Part shown: piece after piece, positions 1 through 12,096 of the stretch | Layout: the number at the start of each line of letters is the position of its first letter | Numbering within the stretch: the stretch's first letter is position 1 | NCBI RefSeq assembly: GCF_000006405.1 | Contig: NW_003200720.1 | Coordinates: forward strand, 178,940 to 220,258 | Direction: 5' to 3' | DNA: 41,319 nucleotides | DNA from: Perkinsus marinus ATCC 50983 | Lineage: Eukaryota > Perkinsozoa > Perkinsida > Perkinsidae | Notes under the pieces: generated by a model | Seen by the model: the letters and a program-made list of their open reading frames with translations, nothing else | The model's database searches: none | What the model was told of the DNA's origin: nothing | Translations under genes and position numbers: made by a program

Positions 1-172
1 AAAGAAGACCACTACGGTTGACTACTGCAAGTGATAGTAGAAGGTGAATTTACTACATTCTACAATGAGAAGTGACACCAGATTTCACACATTCAACAGA
101 AATGTAATTATAGTTACAGCTTCGTAGATACGAGGTTGCAGACTAGAATACAATATACATTTTAGCACATAC

Positions 173-260
173 GTCTAGTTTGATGATAAATGGTCAACTT
201 TGGCGGCAAAAAGGCCCTCAACCGTGTCGTGCCGCGACCAAGTTATATAAGAAGAAGAAG
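173..260 (+). repeat. 88-nt dispersed repeat, copy 1
   Basis: This segment recurs at 17885-17972 with only a few differences. Both copies begin with GTCTAGT, contain the same ATG-initiated stretch (reading MVNFGG, ALNRVVPR and so on) and end in ATATAAGAAGAAGAAG. Each lies upstream of a gene, hnRNP U-like here and trehalase for the other copy. It could be a short mobile repeat, a shared 5' exon or a promoter block; the sequence does not decide. Confidence 0.75.
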
Positions 261-397
261 CACATACACGCGTCCACGTACTCTTGGCGAGTATCCGGTT
301 ATTCGGCTTTTGCGCACAACGGCAACACGACGAGTATCATCTGGTGGTGTAGGGAGGTATGCTCTTATACTCTACGAAATGTAGTAAGCTAACATAA

Positions 398-493
398 TGG
401 AGTTTCACGTTAACTGGTGTAAAACTCCGTGAAAAACTTGCGATATTCACACTACGCAGTAGTCGTGAAATATCACTAGGGTGGTGAAACTCC
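398..493 (+). mobile_element. MITE copy 1 (TGGAGTTTCACC family)
   Basis: A short element with terminal inverted repeats, TGGAGTTTCAC at the left and GTGAAACTCCA at the right. The internal sequence (GTGAAAAAC, GATATTC, GCAGTAGTCGT) is shared with six other copies in this window. It encodes no protein, so it fits a non-autonomous DNA transposon. Target-site duplications are not clear. Confidence 0.75.
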
Positions 494-2051
494 AATGTAT
501 AATAGTCAATTTATACAAAGAAGAAGTGGAGGAGTTTATGGTTGATTTGATGGGAGGTGTCTCGAAAGTGATCATGTGGAAAGATTCATTTTGGCGGTAG
601 TGATGGTTGATTTTTTTGCTGTCCAATCGCACTGATTTCAGTGCATTTTCAGTTAAACTGAAAATCGGTGAGTTTTTTCGGAAATTTTTTTCAATTTTTT
701 GGAGGTTTATACGACGTACTGATTTTCTGGGGGGTGAATTTTCCGAGAAATGAGTAAATTTACGATTTTTTTTGTCTGTCGATTCTGCAGGTTCTCCGAT
801 TTTGATAAATTGTGTATTTTTTCGTGATAGTCTCTGATGTGGCTTTTCTGAGTTCGGAATTTTCCGGAAAATAATTTTTTCAGCTGAAATTTTATAGGAC
901 CATTTGTTGGTGTTTTTTTCGGGAAATTTGTTGACCAATTTTTCTGCCCATTTTCTGATCATTTTTCAGCCTTAATAAAGGAGTGGTGGATAGTGCGTTA
1001 CTGTGATAGAGAGCTAACAGGTAAGCTGACAGTTCTATAGAGATCTATCTAGAGCTCACCATGAAAATTTCATGACGCGCGATAAGTATTGGTCGCGCGC
1101 AGTAGAAGGGAAAATGTTAAGTGGGGAGAGCACACAGTCCCTACAACCACTGAGTTTGGGTGAACGCCGCAAAAAGCTACAAACAGCGACCGTCTGACGA
1201 ACTCGGCGGTGAGTGAGGAGGGGAATGAAGTTCGCGGCTGCAAGGTGAAGGGAATTTGAAGGCACATAAGCGAGAGCCACAGGGCATTGCTATGACGAAA
1301 CAATCAATGTATTGCGCTATATTACATTACATATGATCATTAAAGTGATGACGGTTGTTGTACATAATACATTTAGTAAAGTAACATGTAACGAGTACAG
1401 AAATTGGCCGGTGTGTGAAGCCCATCCTGCTGGTCGCCGCGAAGGATCATTCGCAGTGCATGAAACCAAGAAACTGTCATTGCGGCGGCACTCAGAAGTA
1501 GCCTTGTCGTCTGCTGCTGCTCTAGTGTTATCCATATACGGACCTAGCGTGTATCTTGAAAGGGAATCAGGAGAGTAGATTTTCTGCTCTTGGTGGGGAC
1601 GAAGCTCAGTTGAGGTTGTTGAGGAAGTTCAACGATGACGGGAGCTGTGTAGTGATGCAAAGTTGGAGGGCTGTTAAAAAAACGGAGGAAATTTAATCGC
1701 GGAAATGTGTCGGTAAGAAAACATGATAGTAAAATTGTAACAGAAATGGGAGGAAAAAAACAAGAAATCAGGAAATGATGACATCGTTATTATCAATCGG
1801 AAAACATCACCTGAATGCCGAAGAGGGAGAGGGGAAGATATGGAGGATGCTGACATCTTGAGGAGATCCAGAAAAAGAGAATTGAAATTGAAATGAATTT
1901 CATCAGAACGGCCAGAAGAGAATTTTTGGTTGTCGCATCTCATCTCGTTGCGGCAAATAATATGAATTGAAATGCAAGATTTCCTTTTCCGCGAATCTTC
2001 CGCACGGCGAAGATTTTCATTATTCATTTTATGATATTAGTTGTTCGTCAG

Positions 2052-5000
2052 GCACTGTGTTCGTGTTGGCTTTACTACGATTGATGGAAGTTTACTGTTG
2101 GGAACTGATGCGAATGGAATAGCATTTGATGCGGGGTTGGGGTATGACAAAGTGCAAGGACATCTGAAGCACGTGGGAGGAAGGCAGTTTTCAAGTAGGA
2201 TGCGATAGAATCTAGTGACTGGATTTAGAATTGTTTTTTTACGTCGCAAAGAATTTTGTACTGTTTTAATTTTTATTTTTTGTCATTTTACGGTTGTGAA
2301 GTGCTCTGGAGGAGAATTTCTTACTTGGAAATTAGGATTTTTTTTCTGGGCGGAAAATTTCATGTGGGATGATTTTATTTTTTTTTCAGATGGTCCGTGC
2401 GTATGGAAGGAGATGAAAATGACATATTTGGACAAGGCTGATTTCGGTAAATATTCTCGGGAAATTTCCGTAAATTTTTCACTTTTTTTCCAGGTCTTGA
2501 CGACGTTGTGACCGTCGTTTTAAATTTGAGTGAAAATGTTGAGGATCGCCATTCGAACTCAATCGCTCTTTTTAAAAACGGCCTGCGTGTTACCGAACCA
2601 ATTCCAATTCCGGATGATTTGAAGGGGAAGGATTTATACCCAACAGTGACCTTCAAAAACGTCAGAATCGCTGTGAATCTCGGACACGAAATGGACGGGA
2701 GAAGAGCGGCTGAGCTTGCGGGGTTAACTCAGAGGTTACCTTTTACGTGTCGGTCGCTGCAAAGGAGTGCGGCTGAGGATATTTCAATTTCGCCGTATTT
2801 TTCGAAGCAGTTGAAGGAGCCGGAAGTGATCATGATGGTTGGATTGCCGGATCAAGGAGTGTTTGATTTTGTGGACTATTTTATGCGGTTACATCCGTAT
2901 CAGTATACGGAGATATCCGATAGGACGATGTTTGAATGGTAATGAAAATGGGAAAATTTTGGGAAAATTTTGGGGAAATTTATTTTCCAGAAATGAATCT
3001 AGAATAAAAAATGCGAGGAATTGGAGGTAATTTTATGGCGGATTTTCATATTTTTTTAGGTTGAAATCTTCTTCGCTCCGTCCACTTCGTCGTGGTGGAG
3101 AACCCTCTAACGATCGGCCCGACTACCTCTTTGGAATTCAACCAGTCGATGAGGGCATAATCAGATCACGTATAAGAGACTTGGCGAGTTCGCCGCAGGA
3201 TGGGAGGTCTATTGTAATGACCGGGATTCGAACCTGTGCGGGATTTGTGCATGCGGGTTTTGGGTAGATATTGGTCGAGATTGAAGGCGGATTACTGAAG
3301 GAGGAGAGAGGGAAAATAATGTCCAAATTTATGACGCATAAACGTAATATTTCACGGGAAAATTTCAAGGAAAATTGCAATTTTTTATGGAATTTTTGGA
3401 TTTTCGTAGGTGTCGCGCGAATTTGCGTGGGCGAGCCTGATGATGGATATCAAAATTATGTGAGAGATTTGGTGCGGGGAGAAATCGAATCGGCGAAATC
3501 GGCAGAAAGGGAGAGGAAACTCGAGGAACTGAGGAGAGAGTGGAAGACCCGAGTGGTGGAGAAGGAGAGGCAGCGAAGAGGTAATGAAAAATATCGGCGC
3601 TGAGAATTGAACCCGCGTGGTCGTATTTGAGTTGTTCTGGATTGCCGAAGGTCTCAATTGATTTTGTAGAATTTTTCGTGGGGAAGGTGGAAGCTTTTGC
3701 CGAGGATCGAACCTGAGTTGGCTTGTGTTTAGTCAAAGCCGCTGCCCGCGCGGCTGAGAGGGCACGCAAAGAAGCGGCGGCGGAAGCTCGGCGTAAAAGG
3801 AAGGAGGCGGCAATGAGAGCTGCCGCGGCGAAGAGGGCGGCAGAGGCTCGGAAGGGCGATGAGCCTTCAGCAGAAGATGGAAGTGAAACTAAGTTGGCTG
3901 ATGACGTTGCTATGGAAATGCAGGAAGGAGAGGTACGTAGGTGGGGGGTCTTTTATGGGGAGAATATGTGAGGTTGTTTAGGGCGATGTTAGTGAAGAGG
4001 AGCATTTAGTTGAAGTCGAAGAGGAGGAGGAAGAAGGAGATGAGCCGGAGCCGACTCTGCCAGAGGTGGAAGTCACTGAGGATGACTTGAAAAAGGCTAT
4101 GTAATATAGGGAAAAAATGGGGAATTTTTTTTTCTGAAAAATTTAGTATTTTTGTTCAGGACGGGAGGGTATTTTCGGCGACAAAGATTGCATGACATAA
4201 GTTCGGAAAAGGTGTCAGAGGCGTATCTTCGATTTACTCTACCGCACGCGGAAGAATCTTTTGAGGATGGACAAAAGGTGTTCGATGAAGTGGTGTATGA
4301 ATGGGAGAAAAAAGAAGCGGCGGAAAGGTGGAGAAAAATTTGGGATTTTTTTCTGGGAAATTTTTCAGCGTTTTTTAGTAAACTGGATGGTTGGATACGC
4401 CACCGTAAAGTGTTGGAAAAAGTTCCGACGATTATGGGACCGAGCGAGTGGTTTAAAGTCCAACTGGATGCATGGTCGGAGACTAAGCTGGAATGGAGGA
4501 AAAAACACAGGTAGTGGGAAATTTGGTCCGGTTTTGGGACGTTTTTACGCAGAGGTGGTTGCTGGTTTTAGGACGTACCTTCAAGCGGTGGCGATGAGGG
4601 AAGCGGCGGCGGCGAAGAAGACGGAAGCGGAAGAGGTTAGTAAGGAGGATGTGAAAGCTGAGGAGTCGAAGGAGGCCAATGATGGTGGTAATACCGGGGA
4701 CTACCCTGGGATGGATTAGGATTTTGTGGCGCGCGAAATGTTTGGATTTTTTCCATCTGAAGATACTCCGGTGGTTGGATCGCCTCTCCCTGAGGCGCCG
4801 TCACAGACCACTTATATCGATCCTGATGCTGCTGACATTTGGGCGGTCGAAGATATCAACGATTTGGATGGGAAAGGGACTCCATTATATGGGAAATTCC
4901 AGGCTGAGGATTGGCAGTTGTTGAATCTCCGTTATGAACTGCATTTACTTTGCCATGCATTTTTCCGCGATGCCACTGCTGAGGATGGTGATATCAAGGG

Positions 5001-6269
5001 AATTCACCGCAGTTTACTGCAACATTATTTTTCGACGTATTTCGTTGGGCATCCTCCTCTGATCGCGTCCTTGTATGGGGGCAAGAGTGTGGATGAGCTT
5101 CTGGACACTTTTGTGGTGGACACCATTACGGTGGGAAGCGATGGAGTGTTGAAGACGGTTCATGACATTGACACGCCACAGTCGACGTTTGTGAGGTTGG
5201 TGGAGTCGGCGAGGAGGGAGAGGCAGAAGAGAATCGAAGCGGGAGATGAGAGTGCGAGAATTAGGATTGTCCAACCTGTCACTGCGCCACGAAATTCGGG
5301 TGGAAGGGGTCCGACGGTGAGGGATAATAGGAATAGTGGTAGTAGAGGAGGAAAGGGCGGGGTGTCTCATCCGGGGAAGTATTATGGTCATCATCATCAA
5401 CAGCAACAGCAGCATCCTCACAATAGATGTAATAAAGGGTGTAATTGATTTTTTCGTGGAGTAAACAAACGGATTGAAAAAATTTTATCGAAAAAACTAC
5501 GGAGAAAATATATTTTTTTTGTAAATTGTCAAATTTTTTAAAAATGGTTATTGTCGATTCTGTATCAGATGCCGCAAATTTTAAAAGATGTAAAATTGGG
5601 AAATTTTACCAAAAACAATGGTTAGAAATAGATCTTTTTTGTGAATTTTTGGCGAAAGTTTAGAGTAATTTTTAGTAGTGAAAAATGAGCATCGATCTCG
5701 GGGGAAATCCACAACATCATTTCTCTGAGTTATGATGATTGGTAGACGTTGAAATTTGAGTTTGCCGTTGTTGTTGTTGTAACAGACGCGCGAGTATCCC
5801 AGCCGTCATCGCCTGGCTCAAGAGGAGGGCATAAGGGTGGGAGGTTGCCCCCAGGGGTCTATCAATATCAGCACTCAGCACCAGCAGGAGGGCAGCAGTA
5901 GTACTCTATTGGGGAGGAGGAGGAGGTAGTGGGTTTGATGTGTAGATATGGAGGGAGATATCTTGGCGTTGGTCCCGTGTCACCGTCGGGTTACTATGGA
6001 GGGCAACAACAACAACAGCAACAATATAATTCTGGGTGAGAGGTCGCGGGTTCGATCCGGGCACTTGGCATTTTTTCGAGGCAGGTATAAACGTGGATAT
6101 GAATCTGCGGGGATGTACGATTATGAGGCTGGGAAACGCCAGAAGGGTGAGAAGCAGTTTCTTTTTTCGGAAAAAAAATAATTTTTGGTTTTTTTCAGGA
6201 GGCGGACCGCCCCCGGGTCAGTATTACCAGGCACCCCATGGATACGGTGGACAGTATTATCGTCAGTGA
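2052..6269 (+). CDS. hnRNP U-like SPRY-domain RNA-binding protein (16 exons recognised, 5' end missing)
   Basis: Exons: 2052-2194, 2390-2446, 2494-2938, 3060-3213, 3268-3343, 3410-3580, 3733-3932, 3982-4100, 4160-4327, 4379-4510, 4572-4635, 4720-5428, 5786-5897, 5946-6035, 6085-6146, 6199-6269. All phases agree and give 923 residues. The first three exons form a SPRY domain (HCVRVGFTT, LGTDANGIAF, DDVVTVVLNL, SIALFKNGLRV, LYPTVTFKNV). Next comes EVIMMVGLPDQG, matching the place of the P-loop in hnRNP U (EVVMMIGLPGAGKTT) but without the Walker A lysine. A Lys/Glu/Ala-rich charged region follows, then an alveolate-type block (EDWQLLNLRYELHLLCHAF), and a Gly/Tyr/Gln/Arg tail typical of RNA-binding RGG regions. 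Likely nuclear, binding RNA or RNP complexes. The 4636-4719 intron could use another donor. Orthology to hnRNP U is inferred from domain order. Confidence 0.8.
3214..3267 (-). repeat. tRNA-like core filling a 54-nt intron of the SPRY gene
   Basis: The intron (GTAATG...GGTAG) is almost entirely a tRNA T-arm-like sequence in antisense: GGGATTCGAACC is the complement of a B-box GGTTCGAATCCC. The flanking exons join in frame without it. Confidence 0.65.
3581..3732 (-). repeat. Intron with two antisense tRNA-like cores
   Basis: Two T-arm-like sequences lie about 100 nt apart: GAATTGAACCCGCG near 3605 and GAGGATCGAACCTGAG near 3703. Each is followed by an AT-rich tract ending in TAG, so this may be two introns round a tiny exon or one intron that received two insertions. 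Skipping the whole 152 nt keeps the frame. Confidence 0.55.
6036..6084 (+). repeat. Sense-oriented tRNA-like core in a 49-nt intron
   Basis: The intron starts GTGAGAGGTCGCGGGTTCGA and continues with the rest of a T-arm, CCGGGC. This is the sense orientation of a Pol III B-box, unlike most others here. The exons on both sides join in phase 2 to continue the Gly/Tyr/Gln tail. Confidence 0.65.
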
Positions 6270-6462
6270 GACTTATGTTGATTCCTAGTAGAGAAGAAGT
6301 AGAGAAATTATGGTATCAAATCTTGACCGGTTTTGTTGGTTTTGCAATGTGGAGGGTTCGGGGTGTTGTATTTTTGGGTGTGCTTGGGCCACCCTAGAGC
6401 AGTTGATGGTTTTAGTGTCTTGGGGATGATTTTGTTCGGGTTTTGTTATCGTTGATGTTGAG

Positions 6463-9400
6463 ATGTTTTGGTTTGTCCGACATGGTTGTTTTCGAATACG
6501 ATTGGCGTCGACTAAACTGGCAACGAGCAATTCTGTGAGAGTTGGCATGAGGCTGGACTCGCGCGATGAGTTGTGGCGGCTGATCGAACATAATACGACG
6601 TTGTTCAATCCGTAGGGATGGGGGGTGTTGGTTAGTGCGTATGTGGTTTTAGGTATAAGCTACCCCATGTGCTGGCCGCACTGCGAAGATTTTACGCACC
6701 TGGTGATGGTCAATGGGAATCGGAGGAATTGAAATTGTGAGAAATTGTTGGGATATGTGATTGTTATTATATCGTCTGTGAGCTGTATTAAGTGTTTCCT
6801 TTTTAAGATAGTATCCTTTTTGAAACTAAGGAAGGGCGTTGTCGAGGTTTGTCGGGGACTCATTTCTTAATTGGATAACTTCTTTTGCGGGGGAAGTGTT
6901 CGAAAGTTGAACTTCTAAACAAAACTGACTTAGTTACGTTTGGACGTTTTTATTGTAGGTATTTTAGTCGGGCTTGTAAATGCATGTCGCGGTTTGTGAA
7001 TGTGATGGACATGCGTTCACCGGAGCTCGCTCAAGCTGTGGTGAGAAATTTTGGAGGATGATGAGTTTTTCGGTTGTTTGCAGAACTTGTTTTTCGGTTG
7101 TTGATGCAATTACTTTAGGATTTGTGCCGAAAGATTGGCACGGCAGAGTCGCGAGAACTTGGGGAGACGATAATGAATACGATCATCAGCACTATGCCGG
7201 CGATGACACTTGATAAGGCATCACGGTATATGTACGCCTTTGCGCGCCACGAAATTGTTGACGTACGGTTCTGGGTGGAGGCATCGGCTTATGTGCGCAA
7301 CTGTGGTATGGTTCCGAGAGATTCCAACGACCTCACCACGCTGGTGTATTCCTTCCGGAAGGCATGTGTTGCTCATGATCCGATATACGACTATCTTGCC
7401 GAGCTGGCGACGGAGCAGTTGATCACTGGGCTGAATCCTGTGCAAACGCATACTTGTTTGGCAACGTTTACGAGGGTTGAATTGAAAGACGCATCGGTGG
7501 TGCAGAAGTTGGTTGACCATTTTGCTGATCTTGTTGAGCGCGCGGAGGAGTTGCATCCGTCAGCGATGGCGAGTGGTTTGAAGAGATCTCCGATGCTGGT
7601 TTGTGCGGAAGATATTCTTTCGGCTGCGGTGTCGATAGCTCGAGTGCCGGACATGGTCGATTCGTCGAGGATGATGAAGGCATCGATCAACTTGGCGTGG
7701 CGAGATTTGACGGTGCTTAGTAGTGATGAAATAGTATCGTTTCTGTGGTGTTTGCGGCAAGTGCAAGTTGAGGAAACGGAGGAGTTCTTCAAAGCGGCGG
7801 TGCAGGATTTGCTGAAGAGTCAACCGTCGGAGGGAGAGAAGGAAAATCTGAGCGCGGTGAAGTTGATTTGGTTGTGTGAGGCGTCGGAGATTTGGGCGAC
7901 CTCGGAAGAGATATCCCGACTGATCAGCCGTTTGCGGAAATTGTTGCCTCAAGTTGATTCTTGTGGTTTGATGGCCCGGCTGGTGGCATCGATGACGAAA
8001 TTGAACACTTCTGTGTGGGCGGATAACGGAGCATTTACTGATATGGTTTTGTCGAGGAGCCTCGATTTAGTTGCGGAAGCTCAAGGGCCGAGTGTCTTAA
8101 CTGACATTTGTAATTTGTTGTCATTATTAGTTGATATTCGTCCCGAACAATCAACTGAATTGGCGTTGAAGGCGCTAGCGGGTCGGTCGCAAACAGAACG
8201 CTTGACGGCGATGAGAGTGTTGGGAATTGAGGAGGATCCGCAAGGGGTGGATGAGGCAGTGCAAACTGAGGAGGTGGAGGAGATCGTGGCGGAAATTGAA
8301 GTGACGCCCGTGATGGAAGATATGCGCCGGGAAGATTTTGATAAGATATATACGAGGTTGGCAGAAGGGCTGATGAGTTCGGAAGATTCTCGGGTTTTGG
8401 AGGCGGTAGATCGATTGACGGATGTTGTCGTGGATGGAACGCTGACGGCAGTGCAGTTGGTTTCGATTACGGAGTTACTCGTCGGAGAGGAATTTAGTGG
8501 CGCGCGGGGGTTGGGTAAAGTGTTGTATTTGTTTGAAAAGGTTGGGGAGGCGTCGGTAACGAGAATGAAATCGATGTCTACTGAATTGGCGGTACAACTG
8601 ATGGCTAACTTTGCATCTTCTGGTGTGCCTTATGTATATTTATTCGAGAACATTATCAAGGATAGAGCTGCTACAATGTCGCCTATACAGGTGGGAAATA
8701 TTTTACACTCGGACTGAACTGAAAAGTTCTTTGTCCGTTGTCAGGCTATTCGGACACTGGAGGCATGCGCGGCGCTCAGAATAAGAATGCCAGAAGAAAT
8801 GACGTTGTTGGTGCGGCAGTGTCTCGAGGGACCGAATGCCTTGGTGCGGTTATCAAGCAGCCATGCAGTGAGGTGAAGAGGTCTACTTGCAATCTTGCAT
8901 TTCCTCAACGGCCGCTTGCTGTAGGTTATTGACATGCACTTCTGCTTTGCGATTGGCTCCTCCTAGTGATCGGCGAGGCGAAGATGATTTTGTGGCGAAG
9001 ATTTTAGACAGGTTGGCGTGGGGGGTCTTGCGTTTTTTCAGGATAACTCAAACGCTACTTTTGTGTGAATATATGGGAGGGAGCATATGCGCATCGCTCT
9101 CCACCATTGAAATTCTTCGACTTATCATACAACAGTGAAATCTCAGTGACGTCAAATAGGAAGTCGCAATAGGGCTCGTTGTTGCACTATTGCTAGCGTG
9201 GTGTATTTTCTCAGAGTGATGGACGCCGAGTTGTCTCCACTACCAGTCCAGTCTACAGTGAAACTGATCAATAGTTGTTTTCTCCAAGCGTATACGCCTT
9301 CTGACTGGCAAGTTGTGGCTCAACTCGAGTTACTGTGAATTATTGTTGTTTATTTCAGTCATTTGGTCTTCTTGTTCGACCGTCTGCAGAAGAGTCTATC

Positions 9401-11716
9401 TTCAGCTGAGGGTTCGTACTTGCGAGAGGCGAAGTATGCCGTAGCGCGGTATATGATGTACCTCTTTGCCCACCCGGATACGCACGTTGCGGGTATGTGG
9501 GTAACCATTGAAACTGGCTGAAAAATTTTATTTTCGATTATCGATATTCCGAATGGGATTTTGCAGTTCCCTTTCTCTGGCAATAGGCTTGTGGAACATT
9601 ACGCTGAGGAGACCTCATCATCATGTTCCGTTGTTTCACGAGCTCTCAATGACACCCGTCCCAATCATTTTTTTCTCACGTACGTCTTGGTCATTCACCG
9701 TGATGAGTTGATATGGACGTCTGAGTCTGAGTCAGACTATTCGGAGTGATCACGCGGCGTGATCCACGCCTTCCCCTTCGACTTGGCCGTTGTGGCGGTG
9801 CTCGGTTATCCTGACGGTCGCGCTGCATGTGGCGGCCCCGTAAGGGCTATACTGAGGAGTGCCCTTGTACGACTGTCGGGTGATCCGGACTCAAGTCTGC
9901 TTATCGAGATAAACGCGGGCCTGACTCTGGGCGGGGAGTCACTGAGCCGGCTGACTGAGACCTGTAGCCTCCCGAGATGCTGCGATATATGTTCAGGCCT
10001 TCGGGATCCTTTCGACGGTATTCCCAGAGCGCATCTTTTGTGCAAGGTTTGCCGGTCTGTCATTCAGGGCTCCAAAACCTTGGAGGATTATCCTTTCTTC
10101 AAGTACGATATGGCATTTGCCTTGGCATTTGCCTACCTACTCATGAGAGAGGACGATCGCCGAAGGGCATCCGTGAGGGTGGGCTCGTCGGTACTCAAGA
10201 ATTGACCCTCTCCTTCGGCGCGGATATCACTTGAGACATTATTGGGCACGTCTGAGTAATACCCGTGAGCTACCGCCGGTAGCCTACCGGGTGCCGCATG
10301 TTCACATACGCGGAGTTTTCGGGGGTCTGACATGGCGGCCGTGAATCGCAGCTTACCCTTCGGCTTCAGTACCACACCCTTGTGGTGGTGAAGGACAGGA
10401 GCTACCAACTCCGGCTCTTGCAAAGCTATCACAAAGCCTGCTCCGTGAGGGCGGTCTGATCTACATGGACGACATCGTATTTATTATATCCAAGAGAATC
10501 TGCGGATGACAGGCTATCTATTCTCATCTTGCTCTGGGTGGTCTTGGGTATCAAGTTCGCGTGGGAAAAAGTACACATCGCTGGCAATAACTCCAGGATT
10601 CATCGGGTTCTTGATGTCCGACTAGGGAGAAAGTGCCGGGTCACGATCGGCGCGAGAAAGAACGGGTTTGTACCCTTATCAATCACGATGGCTGACCAGT
10701 AACCAGTCTCATCATGAGACTCTCATGAAAATTTTGACCAGTTTCATAAGTTCGCGGTGAACTGTTCACCTGCCGTGTTCCAAGCGCGGGGTTAGATTGC
10801 TGCAGCCCGCCAGGCAGCGATCACCCCAAGGAGACATGTCTGCTAACTCTATCTCTATCTGATGAGCTCTACATGCTGAGTATACTCGACATGATTTTCC
10901 AGCAGTTTCTTCTGTACGACTTGATTTCTCCCAATTCATAAGCCTTGAAAGTTTGATGACAACAATTTCTCAATGAGTTGTGGTATATACTATCTTGTGG
11001 TGAATATTTAATTTGCGTTGCATGTTGAGCTCCAGGTTGATACACTTAATTTTCAGGCGCAGTGACGCGGTTACCAGTGGAAAGCCAAGAATTCATAGCA
11101 AATCTTACAGTGGAAAATAGTGACGACTCTGGGTCGAATCATAGCAAAGCTGCTGCGTCTGATACCACACTCGAATTGAGGCAGAGAGCTACACTGGAGA
11201 TGGCCAAGGCGGGAATACCGTAAGTCGATTGAATTTTAGGGCGCGCGAAAAGTTTCTGTATATTTTAGATATGATATTGATGTGAGGATCTTTGAATCGG
11301 GGGGATGGGAACTGACTTGTGATGTGTATGTGCCGAGTAAATCTATGATGATCATGTTGCATGGTCCTGAGAGCTTCTATCGCCAGCTCAGTGCTGAGGC
11401 GGTTTCCAACTCTAGTAGTAGAGGAGGATTGGTTTTATATCGTGATTCATCATATCGCTTATCAGATGAGGAACCGTTACGCCTTACATTGTTACCAGAA
11501 GCTAGTATTAACAATTGGCTACTTTCGCGCTTGGTGAAACGCCGGAAGGATATTCTCGCGGCTGCGAGTGTGATATTTCCAGAAAGAGCATTTAAATCAG
11601 CGACAGAAAAGTGCCTGTTGGACCTGCCGGAGTCGCTGAGAGTTCGGCATGTGACGTGGTTACAAGCGCGAGGGTTGGAGGGACGTGAATTGTTGGAGAC
11701 TCTATTTGGAGGGTAA
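6463..11716 (+). CDS. RAP-domain, helical-repeat mitochondrial RNA-binding protein
   Basis: Exons: 6463-6611, 6653-6736, 6968-7040, 7119-8690, 8745-8872, 8925-9011, 9042-9062, 9215-9334, 9359-9492, 11057-11219, 11269-11716. Phases agree and give about 992 residues. The N-terminus (MFWFVRHGCFRIRLASTKLA) is basic with no acidic residue, as expected for mitochondrial import. The long central part is alpha-helical with repeated Leu/Ala patterns, like the repeat arrays of alveolate RAP proteins. The end carries a divergent RAP domain: WELTCDVYVPSKSMMIMLHGPESFYR matches the usual 'vDia..ialEvdGPshF' core, split here by position, with GPESFY the clearest part. Such proteins bind organelle RNA and, in apicomplexans, are linked to fragmented mitochondrial rRNA. 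The 1.56-kb intron 9493-11056 holds a dead retroelement. Introns 9012-9041 and 9335-9358 are unusually short and need transcripts to confirm. Confidence 0.75.
9740..10860 (+). mobile_element. Fossil retroelement fragment inside an intron of the RAP gene
   Basis: A GC-richer block lies wholly within intron 9493-11056. It has a Cys-rich stretch near 9985-10060 (CCDIC...LCKVC) and a reverse-transcriptase palm motif YMDD at 10462-10473. The family is not resolved; an LTR- or DIRS-like retroelement is possible. No long terminal repeats are visible, so it looks like an internal fragment. It is broken, with several breaks, and is probably not recent. It shares the host gene's orientation. Confidence 0.6.
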
Positions 11717-12096
11717 AGGCATGTTTGAAATTGTGAGTTTCTGAGATACGCGGTGTTGCGTTGTAGTGGAGTTGGAAGGGATTTTAATATGTTGAATTAT
11801 TGTTTTTGAAAATGTCTTCGTTTGTGAACAGGTATAAAGGAAATCGAAACATGTGTTGGGTATGTATATAGAAATTATATGTGAAAATGTGTTCCATTGA
11901 AGAGTGAACTTTCCGTAATTTTCTTCAGATTTTCCCGGAAAAAACTGCGTTGCAAAAATCACTTCTGATAGCAAATGTATACTCGATTTGCACGACTGTT
12001 AAAAGCAGTGAAATCGAACGATTATATTGTACAGGAGAGTCTTGTAGTTACTGTTTATACCGTGTATCGACAAACAGCTGCCACTGGTGAGTTTAG
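11717..12096. other. Intergenic, RAP gene to poly(A) polymerase
   Basis: About 380 nt of AT-rich sequence between a stop and the next inferred start on the same strand. It must hold the 3' UTR of the RAP gene and the promoter and 5' UTR of the polymerase. I see no repeat or conserved motif in it. Confidence 0.6.

Larger units (their letters stand above)
1..2051. other. Left flank and unresolved 5' part of the hnRNP U-like gene
   Basis: No complete gene is visible. The stretch holds an 88-nt repeat (173-260), a MITE (398-493) and AT-rich DNA (about 500-970) that resembles the introns of the neighbouring gene. Two plus-strand open stretches, about 1400-1578 and 1525-1675, have amino-acid compositions that could be upstream exons of the SPRY gene, but I could not join them by phase to the first firm exon at 2052. 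The SPRY domain that begins at 2052 lacks its first strands, so at least one further upstream coding exon must lie here. Confidence 0.5.

Noticed and set aside
1674-2027. Minus-strand 117-residue ORF
   Set aside because: Composition is that of AT-rich intron complement, and it abuts a plus-strand SPRY exon.
5811-5825. Spliced-leader gene (TGGCTCAAG similar to the dinoflagellate/Perkinsus leader end)
   Set aside because: Only about nine bases match, the rest of the leader is absent, and it lies within coding sequence of the hnRNP U-like tail.
7221-7952. Minus-strand ORFs across the RAP gene
   Set aside because: They are shadows of the long plus-strand exon 7119-8690, which has phase-consistent neighbours and a fitting protein.
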